64,000 nucleotides of DNA, from contig NZ_CP083761.1 of assembly GCF_023558375.1 (NCBI RefSeq), forward strand, positions 2,350,001 through 2,414,000, read 5' to 3'. The DNA comes from Chroococcidiopsis sp. CCMEE 29 (lineage in GTDB: Bacteria; Cyanobacteriota; Cyanobacteriia; Cyanobacteriales; Chroococcidiopsidaceae). Below, in pieces: positions 48,042 through 57,214 of this stretch; positions within the stretch are counted from its first letter, which is position 1, and every line of letters starts with the position of its first letter. Made by a program: the position numbers and the translations under genes. Below the pieces are notes generated by a model. That model was given only the letters and a program-made list of their open reading frames with translations, ran no database searches and had not been told where the DNA came from.

Positions 48042-50093
48042 TTAGCTATTCTCAACAATTGGAATCGTGAAGTGGAACTTACTGCCTCTGTCTTTACCCG
48101 CTGACTCCGCCCAAATTTGGCCGTTCCAACCATTAACAATCTGGCGGCAAATCGCTAAGCCTAAACCAGTGCCACCTGTGGTGCGTCGCAGCGCGCCTTC
48201 TTCTTGATAAAACCGATCGAATACCACTTCTAGAAGGTTGGGTTCAATACCGCGCCCTGTGTCGGCGACAGTAACTTCCAGCACAGTACCGTCGTTGCAG
48301 TGAGCCTCAATACAGATCTTTCCCTGTTTAGGTGTAAATTTGCAAGCATTGTCTAGCAGTTTGGAGAGTAATTCTACTAACCAATCGCCATCTACCCTAA
48401 CTAACGGGAGGTGTTCTGGCAATTTAGTGATGACTTGCGGCAGCGCTTCATTTGAGGAGCGGATGCGAATGCGGCTAATTGCAAGCTCGACACACTCTTC
48501 TAGAGATAACAATTCTGGATGCCATTGTACCCGACCACTTTCTAGATTAGAAAGAGTGAGAAAATCTTGGACTAGTTTCCGCATCCGATCGGAGTCGGCT
48601 AGGGCTGTATCCAGCATCACCTGCCGCACCTCTAGGGGCATATCCGGTTCGTTAGCGAGACTTTCCAAGCAGACTTGGATAGTAGAAAGTGGGGTACGCA
48701 GTTCATGACCAGTAATTGCAATCAAATTGCTGCGGGTGCGGTCAAGCGCTTCTAACTGCTGGTTCAAGTCTTCCAGGTTAGCGTAAGCTTCGGCTTGAAT
48801 CAAAGCTGCTCCCACCTGAGTGGCGATCGCTTCTACCAGCGACAATTCATCTGCCTGCCACTGGCGCGGATTAGGGCCACAATGATGCAACTCCACCATG
48901 CCCAATAACTTGCCCTGATAAATGATTGGCACCATCAACCAGGAACGAATGGCAAAAGCGCTAGCGATCGCTTGAAGAGTCTTAGAGCTAGTAACGCGGG
49001 AGTCGGCTTGAGTGTCAGCAACGTAAATGTGCTCTTGCTGTTGTACAACTTCCTGAAACAGAGGATTGTTTTGTAACTGCCAAGTTTGCCCTGCCAAAGA
49101 TTGAATTCCTGAAATCAAAAACTCATGACTAACTGTAGTCGTCGCATCACTTGCTTGTGCTCGGTAAATCAAACATCGACAAGCAGAGAGCGCCTGTCCC
49201 ACTTCTTGTACTGCAACTTTAAAAATTTCCTGGGGATGCAGGGGTTGACCTGTGTGATTACCCCGCCGGATCGCTGTGGTAATTGAATTTACCAGACGCT
49301 CTTTCCGTTCCTGGGAAGCGATCGAGCGGTAGGCTTTGAGTAATTTATACTGACCCGCTTGCAGGTAAGTCATTAGCCGCTGGACGAAGGGGTCAGTATC
49401 AATGTTATAAAATCCTAGCTCTCGCTTACTGTTCGCAGTGCGATTTGCTGGTTTTGAGGGTAAAGATGAGCGCTCCCTTGCTTTTTGGGTCTTACCATTC
49501 CGCTTCTGAGGGCGCGAAAGTCCAAAATTATTGCGAGCAAGCTCGATTTTAGCTGCCAACTCGGGTCTGTAAATTAAAATTCGCTCCAGTAATAATTCAG
49601 CTGCAAAGCGGCTGACATGATGTGCGGAAGTCCAAATTCCTTCAAACTGGCGAGTTGGATCTGTATCAAGAGCGGTGGGTAGATCTGGTGAGGACTTTAA
49701 TACTGCCATGCCTTTGCGCTCCCGACAAATCAAACAAGTGGTATAGTTCTGCCCAATTACCACTAAATGCCATTCCTGACTGAGTGGATCGCCTGGGTCA
49801 AACGCCACTGTTTCATAGCTGTTGGAAGCATTAGTGAAATCTGTTTCTGGTGCCGCTAACACATAAACTTGATTGCTGCGTTGGGCAATCCGTTTGTAGC
49901 GATGGGCTTCTTGACGATAGAAATGTTCGCGTTGGAAGCTTGCAATCAGTAGGGGCTGGTCTAAAGAAGAAGCCAGCACTTGGTCTTCCATCGCGTGAGA
50001 CAGCGCTGTTAAAGAAGCCTTGAAATAAACTTGGGGCCGCAGTTGGGGTACGGCCTGTAGCAGATCACTCAGCACGGAAGTCGAAATGCTCAT
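48042..50093 (-). CDS. DICT-GAF sensor histidine kinase
   Basis: 683 residues, soluble. Residues about 1-200 form a DICT sensory domain (a fold coupled to light or stress two-component proteins in cyanobacteria). A GAF domain covers about 280-440. The HisKA domain has an intact H-box IAITGHELRTPLSTIQV. The HATPase_c has N box LLDNACKFTP, G1 VADTGRGIEP, F box FDRFYQ and G2 GGTGLGLAICRQIV. No chromophore-binding Cys was identified in the GAF domain. No response regulator is adjacent. Same strand as psaD but 130 bp apart. Confidence 0.9.
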   Translation of the reverse strand: MSISTSVLSDLLQAVPQLRPQVYFKASLTALSHAMEDQVLASSLDQPLLIASFQREHFYRQEAHRYKRIAQRSNQVYVLAAPETDFTNASNSYETVAFDPGDPLSQEWHLVVIGQNYTTCLICRERKGMAVLKSSPDLPTALDTDPTRQFEGIWTSAHHVSRFAAELLLERILIYRPELAAKIELARNNFGLSRPQKRNGKTQKARERSSLPSKPANRTANSKRELGFYNIDTDPFVQRLMTYLQAGQYKLLKAYRSIASQERKERLVNSITTAIRRGNHTGQPLHPQEIFKVAVQEVGQALSACRCLIYRAQASDATTTVSHEFLISGIQSLAGQTWQLQNNPLFQEVVQQQEHIYVADTQADSRVTSSKTLQAIASAFAIRSWLMVPIIYQGKLLGMVELHHCGPNPRQWQADELSLVEAIATQVGAALIQAEAYANLEDLNQQLEALDRTRSNLIAITGHELRTPLSTIQVCLESLANEPDMPLEVRQVMLDTALADSDRMRKLVQDFLTLSNLESGRVQWHPELLSLEECVELAISRIRIRSSNEALPQVITKLPEHLPLVRVDGDWLVELLSKLLDNACKFTPKQGKICIEAHCNDGTVLEVTVADTGRGIEPNLLEVVFDRFYQEEGALRRTTGGTGLGLAICRQIVNGWNGQIWAESAGKDRGSKFHFTIPIVENS

Positions 50094-50555
50094 GACTGTC
50101 TTTCTTGCTCAATGCACCTGAGTGTCCAGCCGCTTCGCTGTTATAGCCATCTGAAAACTGGGTTTTTTCCACCGCATAGTTATATAGTTAGCGTGCTCTT
50201 AGCAGAACCAGAAGGTCAGCCAGCGATTGCTTGCATGAATGTCCCTATATCAACTTATCCTACCGAAAGGATGATGGCTTCCAATCTGAAAACTGCCAAT
50301 TTCATCCTAAATAGTGCCTATTACTAAGTAAGAGCAGGGGAGGCAGGGGGAGAAACTATAAATTGGGGTAACTTGAGCTACTATGCTGGAGATTAACCCT
50401 CTGAAGTTGTGAACCTACAGTCGTTGCATCCGTCAAGTGGTATATCTCCTACTAAACGATGATGGAAATATTCTGTCTATTTCAATCCAAAGCGCTGGTG
50501 TCTCGACTTTAAGGTCAGTTCAGCCACTTTCATTACTACTTCTGTATCTCTAGAA
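50094..50555. other. Intergenic region between the DICT kinase and the glycosyltransferase
   Basis: 462 bp between divergent genes. It contains a GCAGGGG repeat at about 50334-50352. A 71-codon open frame at 50112-50327 lacks a ribosome site and homology. Nothing else recognised. Confidence 0.5.
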
Positions 50556-51581
50556 ATGAAAATTGCCCAGCTTGCTCCCTTATGGGAGCGTGTTCCACCC
50601 TTTCGCTACGGCGGTATTGAATTAATTGTCAGTTTGCTGACTGAGGAATTAGTCAGGCGCGGTCATGATGTTACGTTGTTTGCCTCTGGTGATTCAATCA
50701 CTACAGCAAAGCTGAAATCAGTACACGACCAAGCTCTACGGCTAGATCTTAGTATTAAAGAGCCAGGACTCTATGAGCAAATGATGCTCTTTGAAGTCTA
50801 TAACAACGCGCATCATTTCGATATTATTCACTCGCATGTTGGCTGTGCTGGCCTTCCTTATACTAGTTTTGTCAAAACGCCAACAGTGCATACAATGCAC
50901 GGCATCTTTACACCCGATAACGAAAAGATGTTCCGCTGCTTTGCTTGGGAACCCTACATCAGCATTAGCCAGGCACAACGAGAACCCCGGTTAGGCTTAA
51001 ATTATGTCCATACCGTTCATAACGGCATCAACACCTCCGTCTATCCGTTTCAACCTCAACCGACGCAACCAGCTTACTTGGCTTTCGTGGGACGGATATC
51101 TCCAGAAAAAGGACCAGAAGAGGCAATCAAAATTGCTCGTGCTGCTGGCTTACCATTGAAAATGGCGGGTAAGGTTGATGCTTTTGATCGAGTTTATTAT
51201 CGAGAACAGATTGAGCCTCTAATTGATGGTGAGCAGATCCAGTACCTGGGTGAAGTTTCCCACGAAAAGAAAGTTCAGTTACTAGGTGGAGCCACTGTCA
51301 CCCTGTTCCCCATCACTTGGCGAGAGCCTTTTGGTTTAGTAATGATTGAGTCAATGGCAACGGGTACACCTGTAATCGGGATGGGACTTGGCTCTGTACC
51401 AGAAATCATTGTTCATGGTAAGACAGGCTTTGTCTGCCACTCCTTGGAACAAATGATTGAGGCGATTCCAGCGGCAATCAAATTAGACCGCCCGACTTGT
51501 AGAGACTATGTTCTAAGCAATTTTAGTGTTCAGTCGATGACCGATGAGTATGAAAAGGCTTTCCAGATGGTGTTAGAGTAA
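50556..51581 (+). CDS. GT4-family glycosyltransferase
   Basis: 341 residues with the GT-B fold. The N-terminal donor/acceptor loop is WERVPPFRYGGIELIVSLL. The C-terminal nucleotide-sugar site has AFVGRISPEKGPEEAIKIAR, EPFGLVMIESMATGTPVIGM and SVPEIIVHGKTGF; the catalytic-type E-x7-E motif (EPFGLVMIE) is intact. Retaining transferases of this group build glycans, trehalose-like sugars or glycolipids; the acceptor is unknown. The next gene on the strand (454 bp downstream) is a glycogen-debranching-type glucosidase, and this pair recurs in cyanobacteria. Confidence 0.88.
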   Translation: MKIAQLAPLWERVPPFRYGGIELIVSLLTEELVRRGHDVTLFASGDSITTAKLKSVHDQALRLDLSIKEPGLYEQMMLFEVYNNAHHFDIIHSHVGCAGLPYTSFVKTPTVHTMHGIFTPDNEKMFRCFAWEPYISISQAQREPRLGLNYVHTVHNGINTSVYPFQPQPTQPAYLAFVGRISPEKGPEEAIKIARAAGLPLKMAGKVDAFDRVYYREQIEPLIDGEQIQYLGEVSHEKKVQLLGGATVTLFPITWREPFGLVMIESMATGTPVIGMGLGSVPEIIVHGKTGFVCHSLEQMIEAIPAAIKLDRPTCRDYVLSNFSVQSMTDEYEKAFQMVLE

Positions 51582-52035
51582 AGCGCTTAAACTTGAACAA
51601 CAGAGTAGGGGCGAGTTTACCAATAACTTCAATTTCCCGCAGCCTATACTTAGGCAAACCCGCCCATACAACACCAAACCTAGTATAAAAACTTCTTTGT
51701 AGTGAAAATAAATATTTTGTATAATAATTTTAATTATGTTTACAATATTTTATGTATTCGCAGCAACTGTGTTGACTCCAGTAAAGTGAAAAACTGAATG
51801 TTGAAATGGGGTTAACGGCAACAGCAAAAATCAGAGTCCAGAATTAAAATTTTTGTCATGCACAAATTAATAAATTTTTCAGCCTACGCTTGGAGCAAAA
51901 GCTGTAAGGGGCATCCTTATCAATTTTAAGAATTTAGTATAGGTATTTTCACTTAGAAAGGGTTGTTGACCCCCTTACAGTGTGAATGCTCGTAATAGCA
52001 AAAGAACACTAAACTCCTGAAGTGGAATCTTAGGC
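51582..52035. other. Intergenic region with a family A palindrome and AT-rich promoter-like DNA
   Basis: 454 bp. A palindromic element is at 51605-51669; then an AT-rich stretch with TATAAT-like sequence (about 51719-51726), probably the start of the glucosidase transcript. Confidence 0.55.
51605..51669. repeat. Single palindromic element of family A
   Basis: Starts GTAGGGGCGAGTTTA, ends AAACCCGCCCATAC; 65 bp, related in length, ends and inverted layout to the three-copy array at 38712. Confidence 0.8.
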
Positions 52036-54276
52036 ATGAAACCAGATGTGCTAATGACCTCGGATAGGCTTGATCTAGACGGTAAAACTTTTGTTCCTGC
52101 TGAACAATTACCTATCGCAGAATGGCCCTCTGTTGTGAGCGAACAACCTCAACCAACGCTGACAATCAAAGATGATGACTTGTTTTTAGTGACGGACACA
52201 GTGGGCAACATTTCTGGCTGTTTAGGGGATGACCGTGTAGCCAGCATGGGTTTGTTTTGCAGTGATACTCGGTTTCTGAGTCGGCTAGAGTTGCAGATTG
52301 AAGGGCGATCGCCCGTGTTACTCAGTAGTACGGCAGAGAAAGGATTTTTACTCTCAATTTTGTGTACTAATCCTACTGTCGAAGAGCGCCTGCAAGCTGA
52401 AACACTGGGAATTCGGCGAGAAATTGCTCTGGGGGGAGCGCTGTTTGAAGAACTGGAAATTTCCAACTACAGTACTAGCCCTGTTAGCGTTGAACTGAGT
52501 ATCAGCTTTAATGCAGATTTTGTCGATTTGTTTGAAATCCGAGGCTTTAACCGGGAGAAACAAGGCAAACTCTTACGCTCGATTCCCAAAGAAACGGCAC
52601 CAGAACGACAAACGGATCAGCTGATACTCGCTTATCAGGGTCTAGATGGCTCATTAATGGAATCTCACATCTATTTCCAACATTGCAAACCAGACTACTT
52701 CAAGGGTTACACAGCGATTTGGCAATTGGATTTGGGTTCTCATGAAACCCAGAAGTTGGGCTATCGGCTCAATATGTTGATAAACAACCAGCCTACCTCT
52801 AAAATAAGCGCTCCTATAACCTTGGCACAGGCTAAGGCAGCTGAATTGTTGGAGGAGCAACATTGGTGTCAACAAATTACTCGAATTCGCTCAGATAAAG
52901 CCACCTTTAATCAAGTGATTGATCGGGCTGAGCAAGACATGTATTTGATGCGCCAGTCTTTTGGCAAGCTGAACACCGTTTCAGCGGGGGTGCCGTGGTG
53001 TTCAACATTGTTTGGTCGAGACTCGCTAATCACTGCCTCGCAAACACTAATGTTGACCCCCACACTCGCTAGAGAAACACTGCTCTTATTAGCCGCATAC
53101 CAAGGTAAAACTGATGATGAGTGGCGGGAAGAAGAACCGGGCAAAATTTTGCACGAGCTGCGGTTCGGGGAAATGGCTCGCTGCTACGAAATCCCCCACA
53201 CGCCCTACTACGGCACAATTGATGCCACACCCCTGTGGCTCATGCTCTATGCAGAATACTACGCCTGGACTCATGACCAGGAAACCCTAGAAGTATTATG
53301 GCCTAACGCCTTAGCAGCAATGGATTGGATTGACCGCAACTGCCAAAAAACAGGCTATTTGGCATATCTGCGCAAATCTCAGCGCGGTCTGCTTAACCAG
53401 GGATGGAAAGATTCTGGCGACTGTATTGTCAACCGCAAGGGTCAGCTGGCAACCGGACCAATTGCCCTATGTGAAGTACAAGCGTATGTATACGCGGCAA
53501 AAGTGCGTCTGGCAGAAATTGCCCGGATGAAGAAGCGAATTGACCTGGCAGACAGGTGGCAAGAGGAGGCAAGAAATCTTAAAGTCAATTTCAATCGTGA
53601 CTTCTGGATGGCAGACCAGGATTTCTGCGCTCTAGCCCTGGATGGAGAAGGTAAACAGGTAGACAGTATTACCTCGAATCCAGGCCAGTGTCTAAATTTC
53701 GGCATTTTTACACCAGAGAAAGCCTACAGGGTGGCGGAACGGCTGCGGGCACCTGATATGTTCAATAATTGGGGCATTCGCACGTTGAGCAGTTTGTCAC
53801 CCGCTTATAATCCAATGGGCTATCATATTGGTTCGGTCTGGCCGCACGACAATTCGATAATTACGATGGGGTTGCGATCGCTTGGACTAATCGATCAGGC
53901 TTTGGAAGTCTGCCAAGGCTTACTCGATATGACGCTAAAGCAACCTTATCAGCGACCCCCAGAACTGTTTTGCGGCTATGAGCGCAACGGAGATAATGCA
54001 CCTGTTCAATATCCGGTTGCCTGTAGTCCCCAAGCTTGGGCAACTGGCACTATCTTCCACCTGTTGCAAATGATGGTGAATTTGGTACCTGACACCCGGA
54101 ATAATTCCTTGCGGATTATCGACCCCGCTCTACCAAAGTCGATCAATCATCTTTCAGTGCAAAACTTGCGCGTTGGTTCCACCCTGCTCGATCTGGAATT
54201 TGAGCGTTTTGGTAGCACTACAGCCTGTCGCGTTGCTAAAAAAAGGGGTAATCTTCGGGTTGTGATTGAAGCTTGA
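52036..54276 (+). CDS. Amylo-alpha-1,6-glucosidase-type protein (glycogen debranching domain)
   Basis: 746 residues. The N-terminal beta domain (about 40-270; LFLVTDTVGNISGCLGDD, MGLFCSDTRFLSRLEL) precedes an (alpha/alpha)6-barrel typical of amylo-1,6-glucosidases (AGVPWCSTLFGRDSLITASQ; LNQGWKDSGDCIVNRKG; HIGSVWPHDNSIITMGL; ELFCGYERNGDNAPVQYPVA, the last holding probable catalytic Glu). Its natural substrate in cyanobacteria is unclear: glycogen branches or small glucosides. It is cotranscribable with the upstream GT4 gene. Confidence 0.9.
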   Translation: MKPDVLMTSDRLDLDGKTFVPAEQLPIAEWPSVVSEQPQPTLTIKDDDLFLVTDTVGNISGCLGDDRVASMGLFCSDTRFLSRLELQIEGRSPVLLSSTAEKGFLLSILCTNPTVEERLQAETLGIRREIALGGALFEELEISNYSTSPVSVELSISFNADFVDLFEIRGFNREKQGKLLRSIPKETAPERQTDQLILAYQGLDGSLMESHIYFQHCKPDYFKGYTAIWQLDLGSHETQKLGYRLNMLINNQPTSKISAPITLAQAKAAELLEEQHWCQQITRIRSDKATFNQVIDRAEQDMYLMRQSFGKLNTVSAGVPWCSTLFGRDSLITASQTLMLTPTLARETLLLLAAYQGKTDDEWREEEPGKILHELRFGEMARCYEIPHTPYYGTIDATPLWLMLYAEYYAWTHDQETLEVLWPNALAAMDWIDRNCQKTGYLAYLRKSQRGLLNQGWKDSGDCIVNRKGQLATGPIALCEVQAYVYAAKVRLAEIARMKKRIDLADRWQEEARNLKVNFNRDFWMADQDFCALALDGEGKQVDSITSNPGQCLNFGIFTPEKAYRVAERLRAPDMFNNWGIRTLSSLSPAYNPMGYHIGSVWPHDNSIITMGLRSLGLIDQALEVCQGLLDMTLKQPYQRPPELFCGYERNGDNAPVQYPVACSPQAWATGTIFHLLQMMVNLVPDTRNNSLRIIDPALPKSINHLSVQNLRVGSTLLDLEFERFGSTTACRVAKKRGNLRVVIEA

Positions 54277-54289
54277 ACCATAATAGTAG

Positions 54290-54315
54290 GGGTCAGGGGT
54301 CAGAGGTCAGGGGAA
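54290..54315. repeat. GGGGTCA heptamer array
   Basis: Three to four GGGGTCA/GAGGTCA units just after the glucosidase gene; the reverse-complement family of the CCCTGAC array at 8258. Confidence 0.7.
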
Positions 54316-54507
54316 GATGGTTCTACAAACGAATATCTGCATGTACATTCCTCCCCTGCTGCCTTTGCTTCTCTACCTGTCTGCCTGACACATCTTTATG
54401 AACCCTTGGTAAATCAAGTTCGACAGGTTAAGGAACGAATGCGAGAGAACCAAATTTGGTCATAGAAATCACCTGAAAATTGCTAAACCATTCAGCTACC
54501 CCCGCCT

Positions 54508-54648
54508 ATGTTCAGCTTAGAAGAACTCTTCTGCGCCGTCGATGACTTCTGCCAGACCTGTGAACCGCGCTGGCAACAGCAACTGCTCAAGCACGGATTA
54601 TAGACGCGCAACCGAGCACGACAACTGCGTCTGAGCGAAATCATGACG
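54508..54648 (+). pseudogene. IS982-family transposase remnant (N-terminus only)
   Basis: From ATG 54508 the translation begins MFSLEELFCAVDDFCQTCEP and continues RWQQQLLKHGL, then a TAG (54601) where the family has Gln, then TRNRARQLRLSEIMT. This is the start of an IS982 transposase. It breaks off at 54648 exactly where the AAC(3)-I gene remnant begins on the other strand. No IS982 end repeat was found nearby. Confidence 0.75.
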
Positions 54649-54887
54649 GATGTATATCTTGCTGCGCTGCTGCTTGAACTTTTTCAGCTCGTAGGCCGCG
54701 ATGCCGCCGACGACCTCACTGCTTATCAACGCAGTGAGCGCGATGAAGTAGTCACTGCCGAGCAGTCGCTGGAGATACGCTGCATTAGGTCGGTTCCCAC
54801 TATAGGTGTCCACTTCATTGAAGACTTCACCGAAAGTCGCTAACAGGGCTTCCATCAAAGCGACGTCATCAGGTGTAAGTTGGCGAA
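54649..54887 (-). pseudogene. Truncated AAC(3)-I-type aminoglycoside N-acetyltransferase
   Basis: Reading 54887 to 54649 gives IRQLTPDDVALMEALLATFG, then YSGNRPNAAYLQRLLGSDYF and GGIAAYELKKFKQQRSKIYI, a clear match to the GNAT group of AAC(3)-I enzymes (intact length about 150-175). The acetyl-CoA loop and C-terminal half are lost at the IS982 junction. A TGA lies two codons before the homologous start, so the original ATG is also damaged. An in-frame Met at 54858 leaves 86 residues. It sits directly behind an attC-like site. Confidence 0.78.
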
Positions 54888-54916
54888 TGCTTCAAGACAC
54901 GGGCAACTCCTAAGCA

Positions 54917-54999
54917 GCATAACGGCATAGTTGAGCGGCGACCGACCAACGTGAAACGAAGAAGAAGGCTTTTTTCGCCGCTCCAACGCAGTGTTAGGT
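54917..54999 (-). other. Integron attC-like recombination site
   Basis: On the minus strand: R'' ACCTAAC (54999-54993) fits RYYYAAC; then a 5-nt spacer, GTTG, one extra G, and AGCGGCG; a variable centre; then CGCCGCT, CAAC, a 6-nt spacer and R' GTTATGC (54923-54917), one base off GTTRRRY. The TAAC/GTTA and GTTG/CAAC pairs, the unpaired spacers and the single extrahelical G are the hallmarks of folded attC hairpins. 83 bp is within the attC size range. It lies after the GNAT gene (stop 55102) and before the AAC(3)-I remnant, on the same strand. Confidence 0.7.
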
Positions 55000-55101
55000 T
55001 GCTCTTCACCCGACTGTTCCAAATACCTATCCCTCTTGACTGCTATACTGCTGTGCTTAAATACAGCCGAAAATTTCTTGATTTGTGGTACCCCTTGATC
55101 T

Positions 55102-55602
55102 CTATAAGGCGCGTTCGATCATGATTTCGTCTACATATCTCCCGTTGATCTTTGCGTGTCTTTGCGCCGTTCCAATGATACGAAAACCTTGGCTGAGATA
55201 GGTTGCTAATGCTGCTGTATTATCCGCACGGACATATGCAAATAGCTTCTCGTATCCCTTGCAACGAGCGGCTTCAAACGCAGCTTTGAACAGACTTCTA
55301 CCAATACCTTGTCGCCGACATGAGAGAGATACATAAGTTCCAATTACTCCTACATGATCGAAGGCACAAGTGTAGGTAGCAAATGGTTCTATATTTTGAA
55401 ATCCTACGATTTCTTGTTTATGGCGACAAACAGCTACATGAAATATGCCACGTTGAGGAAAACGCAAAATAAATTCTTGTTCAGCTTCTACGGAGAACGG
55501 GGTAGTTAGTACTGTATATGCTCCAACTTCAATGATCGGGTTTAGTATGGCTAAAATCGCTTCAGCGTCATCGAGTTGAGCGGCTCGAATTAGCAGATCC
55601 AC
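55102..55602 (-). CDS. GNAT family N-acetyltransferase, probable gene-cassette cargo
   Basis: 166 residues, intact. GNAT features: start LLIRAAQLDDAEAILAILNP, beta-4/beta-5 GVIGTYVSLSCRR and acetyl-CoA loop RRQGIGRSLF. The closest general type is the phosphinothricin/amino-acid acetyltransferase group (ILNPIIEVGAYTVLTTPFS). An AGGAGGTGATT-like Shine-Dalgarno precedes the ATG. Its stop is 103 bp before an attC-like site on the same strand, so gene plus attC have cassette geometry. Substrate unknown; acetyltransferases are frequent integron cargo. Confidence 0.88.
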   Translation of the reverse strand: MDLLIRAAQLDDAEAILAILNPIIEVGAYTVLTTPFSVEAEQEFILRFPQRGIFHVAVCRHKQEIVGFQNIEPFATYTCAFDHVGVIGTYVSLSCRRQGIGRSLFKAAFEAARCKGYEKLFAYVRADNTAALATYLSQGFRIIGTAQRHAKINGRYVDEIMIERAL

Positions 55603-55718
55603 TCAATCACCTCCTTCATTAAGGAACTTCCTTGTCAGGAAATATGCTAAACCAAAAATCCTAAACCTTACTAATACCTCCCTGGAACAAGATATTATCG
55701 ATGCCCTGAAAATCCCGT

Positions 55719-55925
55719 CTACCAACAATGCACCCTAACGGCAAAGATGAGCACCAATCGACGCGGCAACACGGCAATATAATCTGTTTGTGCCAAAATG
55801 ATTGGCGCTAACAGAAAACTCGGCACCGTAAATGCCACCCGTCGCTTTAATCCCACTTCCGCCCAAATATCATCAACAAAGCCAGAAGCATCTCTACGCG
55901 AAATCAATAATTGTGGTGTTTCTGC
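55719..55925 (-). pseudogene. LysR-type regulator C-terminal fragment
   Basis: Translation on the minus strand reads AETPQLLISRRDASGFVDDI, then AEVGLKRRVAFTVPSFLLAP and ILAQTDYIAVLPRRL. This matches the end of a LysR substrate-binding domain. The HTH half is absent and the reading continues into unrelated codons (LIFAVRVHCW). Not related in position to the LysR pseudogene at 44359. Confidence 0.7.
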
Positions 55926-56093
55926 AAAAGTTTCTAGGGTTGTTTATTGTTGATATCAACGCCGTACCGCAGCCACATATATTTCGCACTCTAAACTTTA
56001 GTTATTTCTATTGTGAATACCTGCCTTTACTGATAAGGACTTCGCGCTAAGATTATTCAAAGCACTGCGATCGCACAATCCCATATAATACTT

Positions 56094-56417
56094 TTACTCG
56101 TCAAGTAATACTCGAAAATCCCAACAACCCACTTCTTCCAAGCAAAGATAACTGGGTCTGACGGCATCATTCAAAACCAAGTTTTTCTCATCCGTATCCT
56201 TCAGGAGTTCTGCAACAAAAACAAGAGTGTTCAATCCTGCTTTTACGCCATCGGTATAATCCTGCAAGAGGTTTTGAACAGATTTAATCCCCTTCCACGC
56301 GTTGAGCTTTTTGAGCGTATCTTTCACCACTTTGCGGTCGAGTTCGTCTGGTAACTATTCGAGCATACTGGTTTGTTGCTGGACTTTATTCAGCCGCCTG
56401 ACGCGATCGTGACATTC
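56094..56417 (-). pseudogene. Unrecognised coding fragment with an internal stop
   Basis: The frame reads ECHDRVRRLNKVQQQTSMLE, then a TAG (56357-56355), then LPDELDRKVVKDTLKKLNAW and 60 more residues to a stop at 56094. The sequence on both sides of the stop looks like one helical protein (basic, Leu/Lys-rich), so I think it is a decayed gene. I do not recognise the family. From GTG 56330 a 78-residue piece remains open. Confidence 0.45.
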
Positions 56418-56648
56418 TCAGGCAATCGCATTTTCTGATTTACAAACTGTGTTTGTAAATGCAGTTTTTAGTAAATACGAAAGCTCTTTAAAAGCTTTTA
56501 TGTTACACCATCTGGCAATGTGAGCACATTCATTAAGTGGGTGCTCTTATGCCAAACTCAATAATGGCAGGGTTATATATTTTCTATGGGCGCTATCAAA
56601 GCGATTCCAGGCATTGCATAATAAAGGGAGGAAGTGAGGCTAAATCCC

Positions 56649-57212
56649 ATGCAATGTCCTGAGTGTAGTTCATCCTATATTCGAAAAAATGGACAACGAC
56701 GCGGTAAGCAAAATCACATTTGTGTCGATGGCGGTCGTTAGTTTATTGATAATTATGAATCGCCTCAAAAGTACAGTGACTTTGTCAAACGTGAGTGCCT
56801 CAATAATGTATGTGAATGGCATGGGATTTAGGGCAATCGAACGAGTCAAGGGGGTGCATCACACTACGATCATTTATTGGGTCAAACAAGTCGCACAAAG
56901 CCTGCCGGACACCTACGATCCACAGACCATTCCCCAAGTCGGTGAACTTGACGAGTTGGAAACATTTGTCAGAGCAAAAAAAACAAAATCTGGCTGTGGA
57001 CAGCACTAGACCATTTCAGTGCAGGCATTCTGGGCTGGGTGTTGGGTGATCTTAGTGGGGAGACGCTTCAACCGTTGTGGGCAATTGTGGAAGCCTGGAA
57101 GTGTTACTTCTATGTCACCGATGGTTGGAGCGTATATCCAAGCTTTATCCCACCAGCAGATCAGATTGTCAGTCATCCCATCATTCAGCAACGCCGAAAA
57201 AACTATAACTAA
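56649..57212 (+). pseudogene. IS1-family transposase remnant
   Basis: From ATG 56649: MQCPECSSSYIRKNGQRRGK, zinc-ribbon start of an IS1 transposase, with a Cys-to-Gly change (VDGGR) and a TAG. A frame change at about 56800 leads to MYVNGMGFRAIERVKGVHHT, TIIYWVKQVAQSLPDTYD and VGELDELETFV; another at about 56980 to IWLWTALDHFSAGILGWVLG and WSVYPSFIPPADQIVS. Homology stops there, about 70-80 residues short of the end. Frameshifts exceed the single programmed shift of IS1. The left end may be near 56540 (GGTGCTCTTATGCC). Confidence 0.82.
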
Positions 57213-57214
57213 CG

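Noticed and set aside
50112-50327. 71-codon open frame between divergent genes
   Set aside because: No ribosome site, no homology seen, composition like non-coding DNA.
55102-55602. Calling the GNAT gene a phosphinothricin resistance gene
   Set aside because: Family resemblance is general and key substrate residues cannot be verified by eye; only the GNAT fold is safe.
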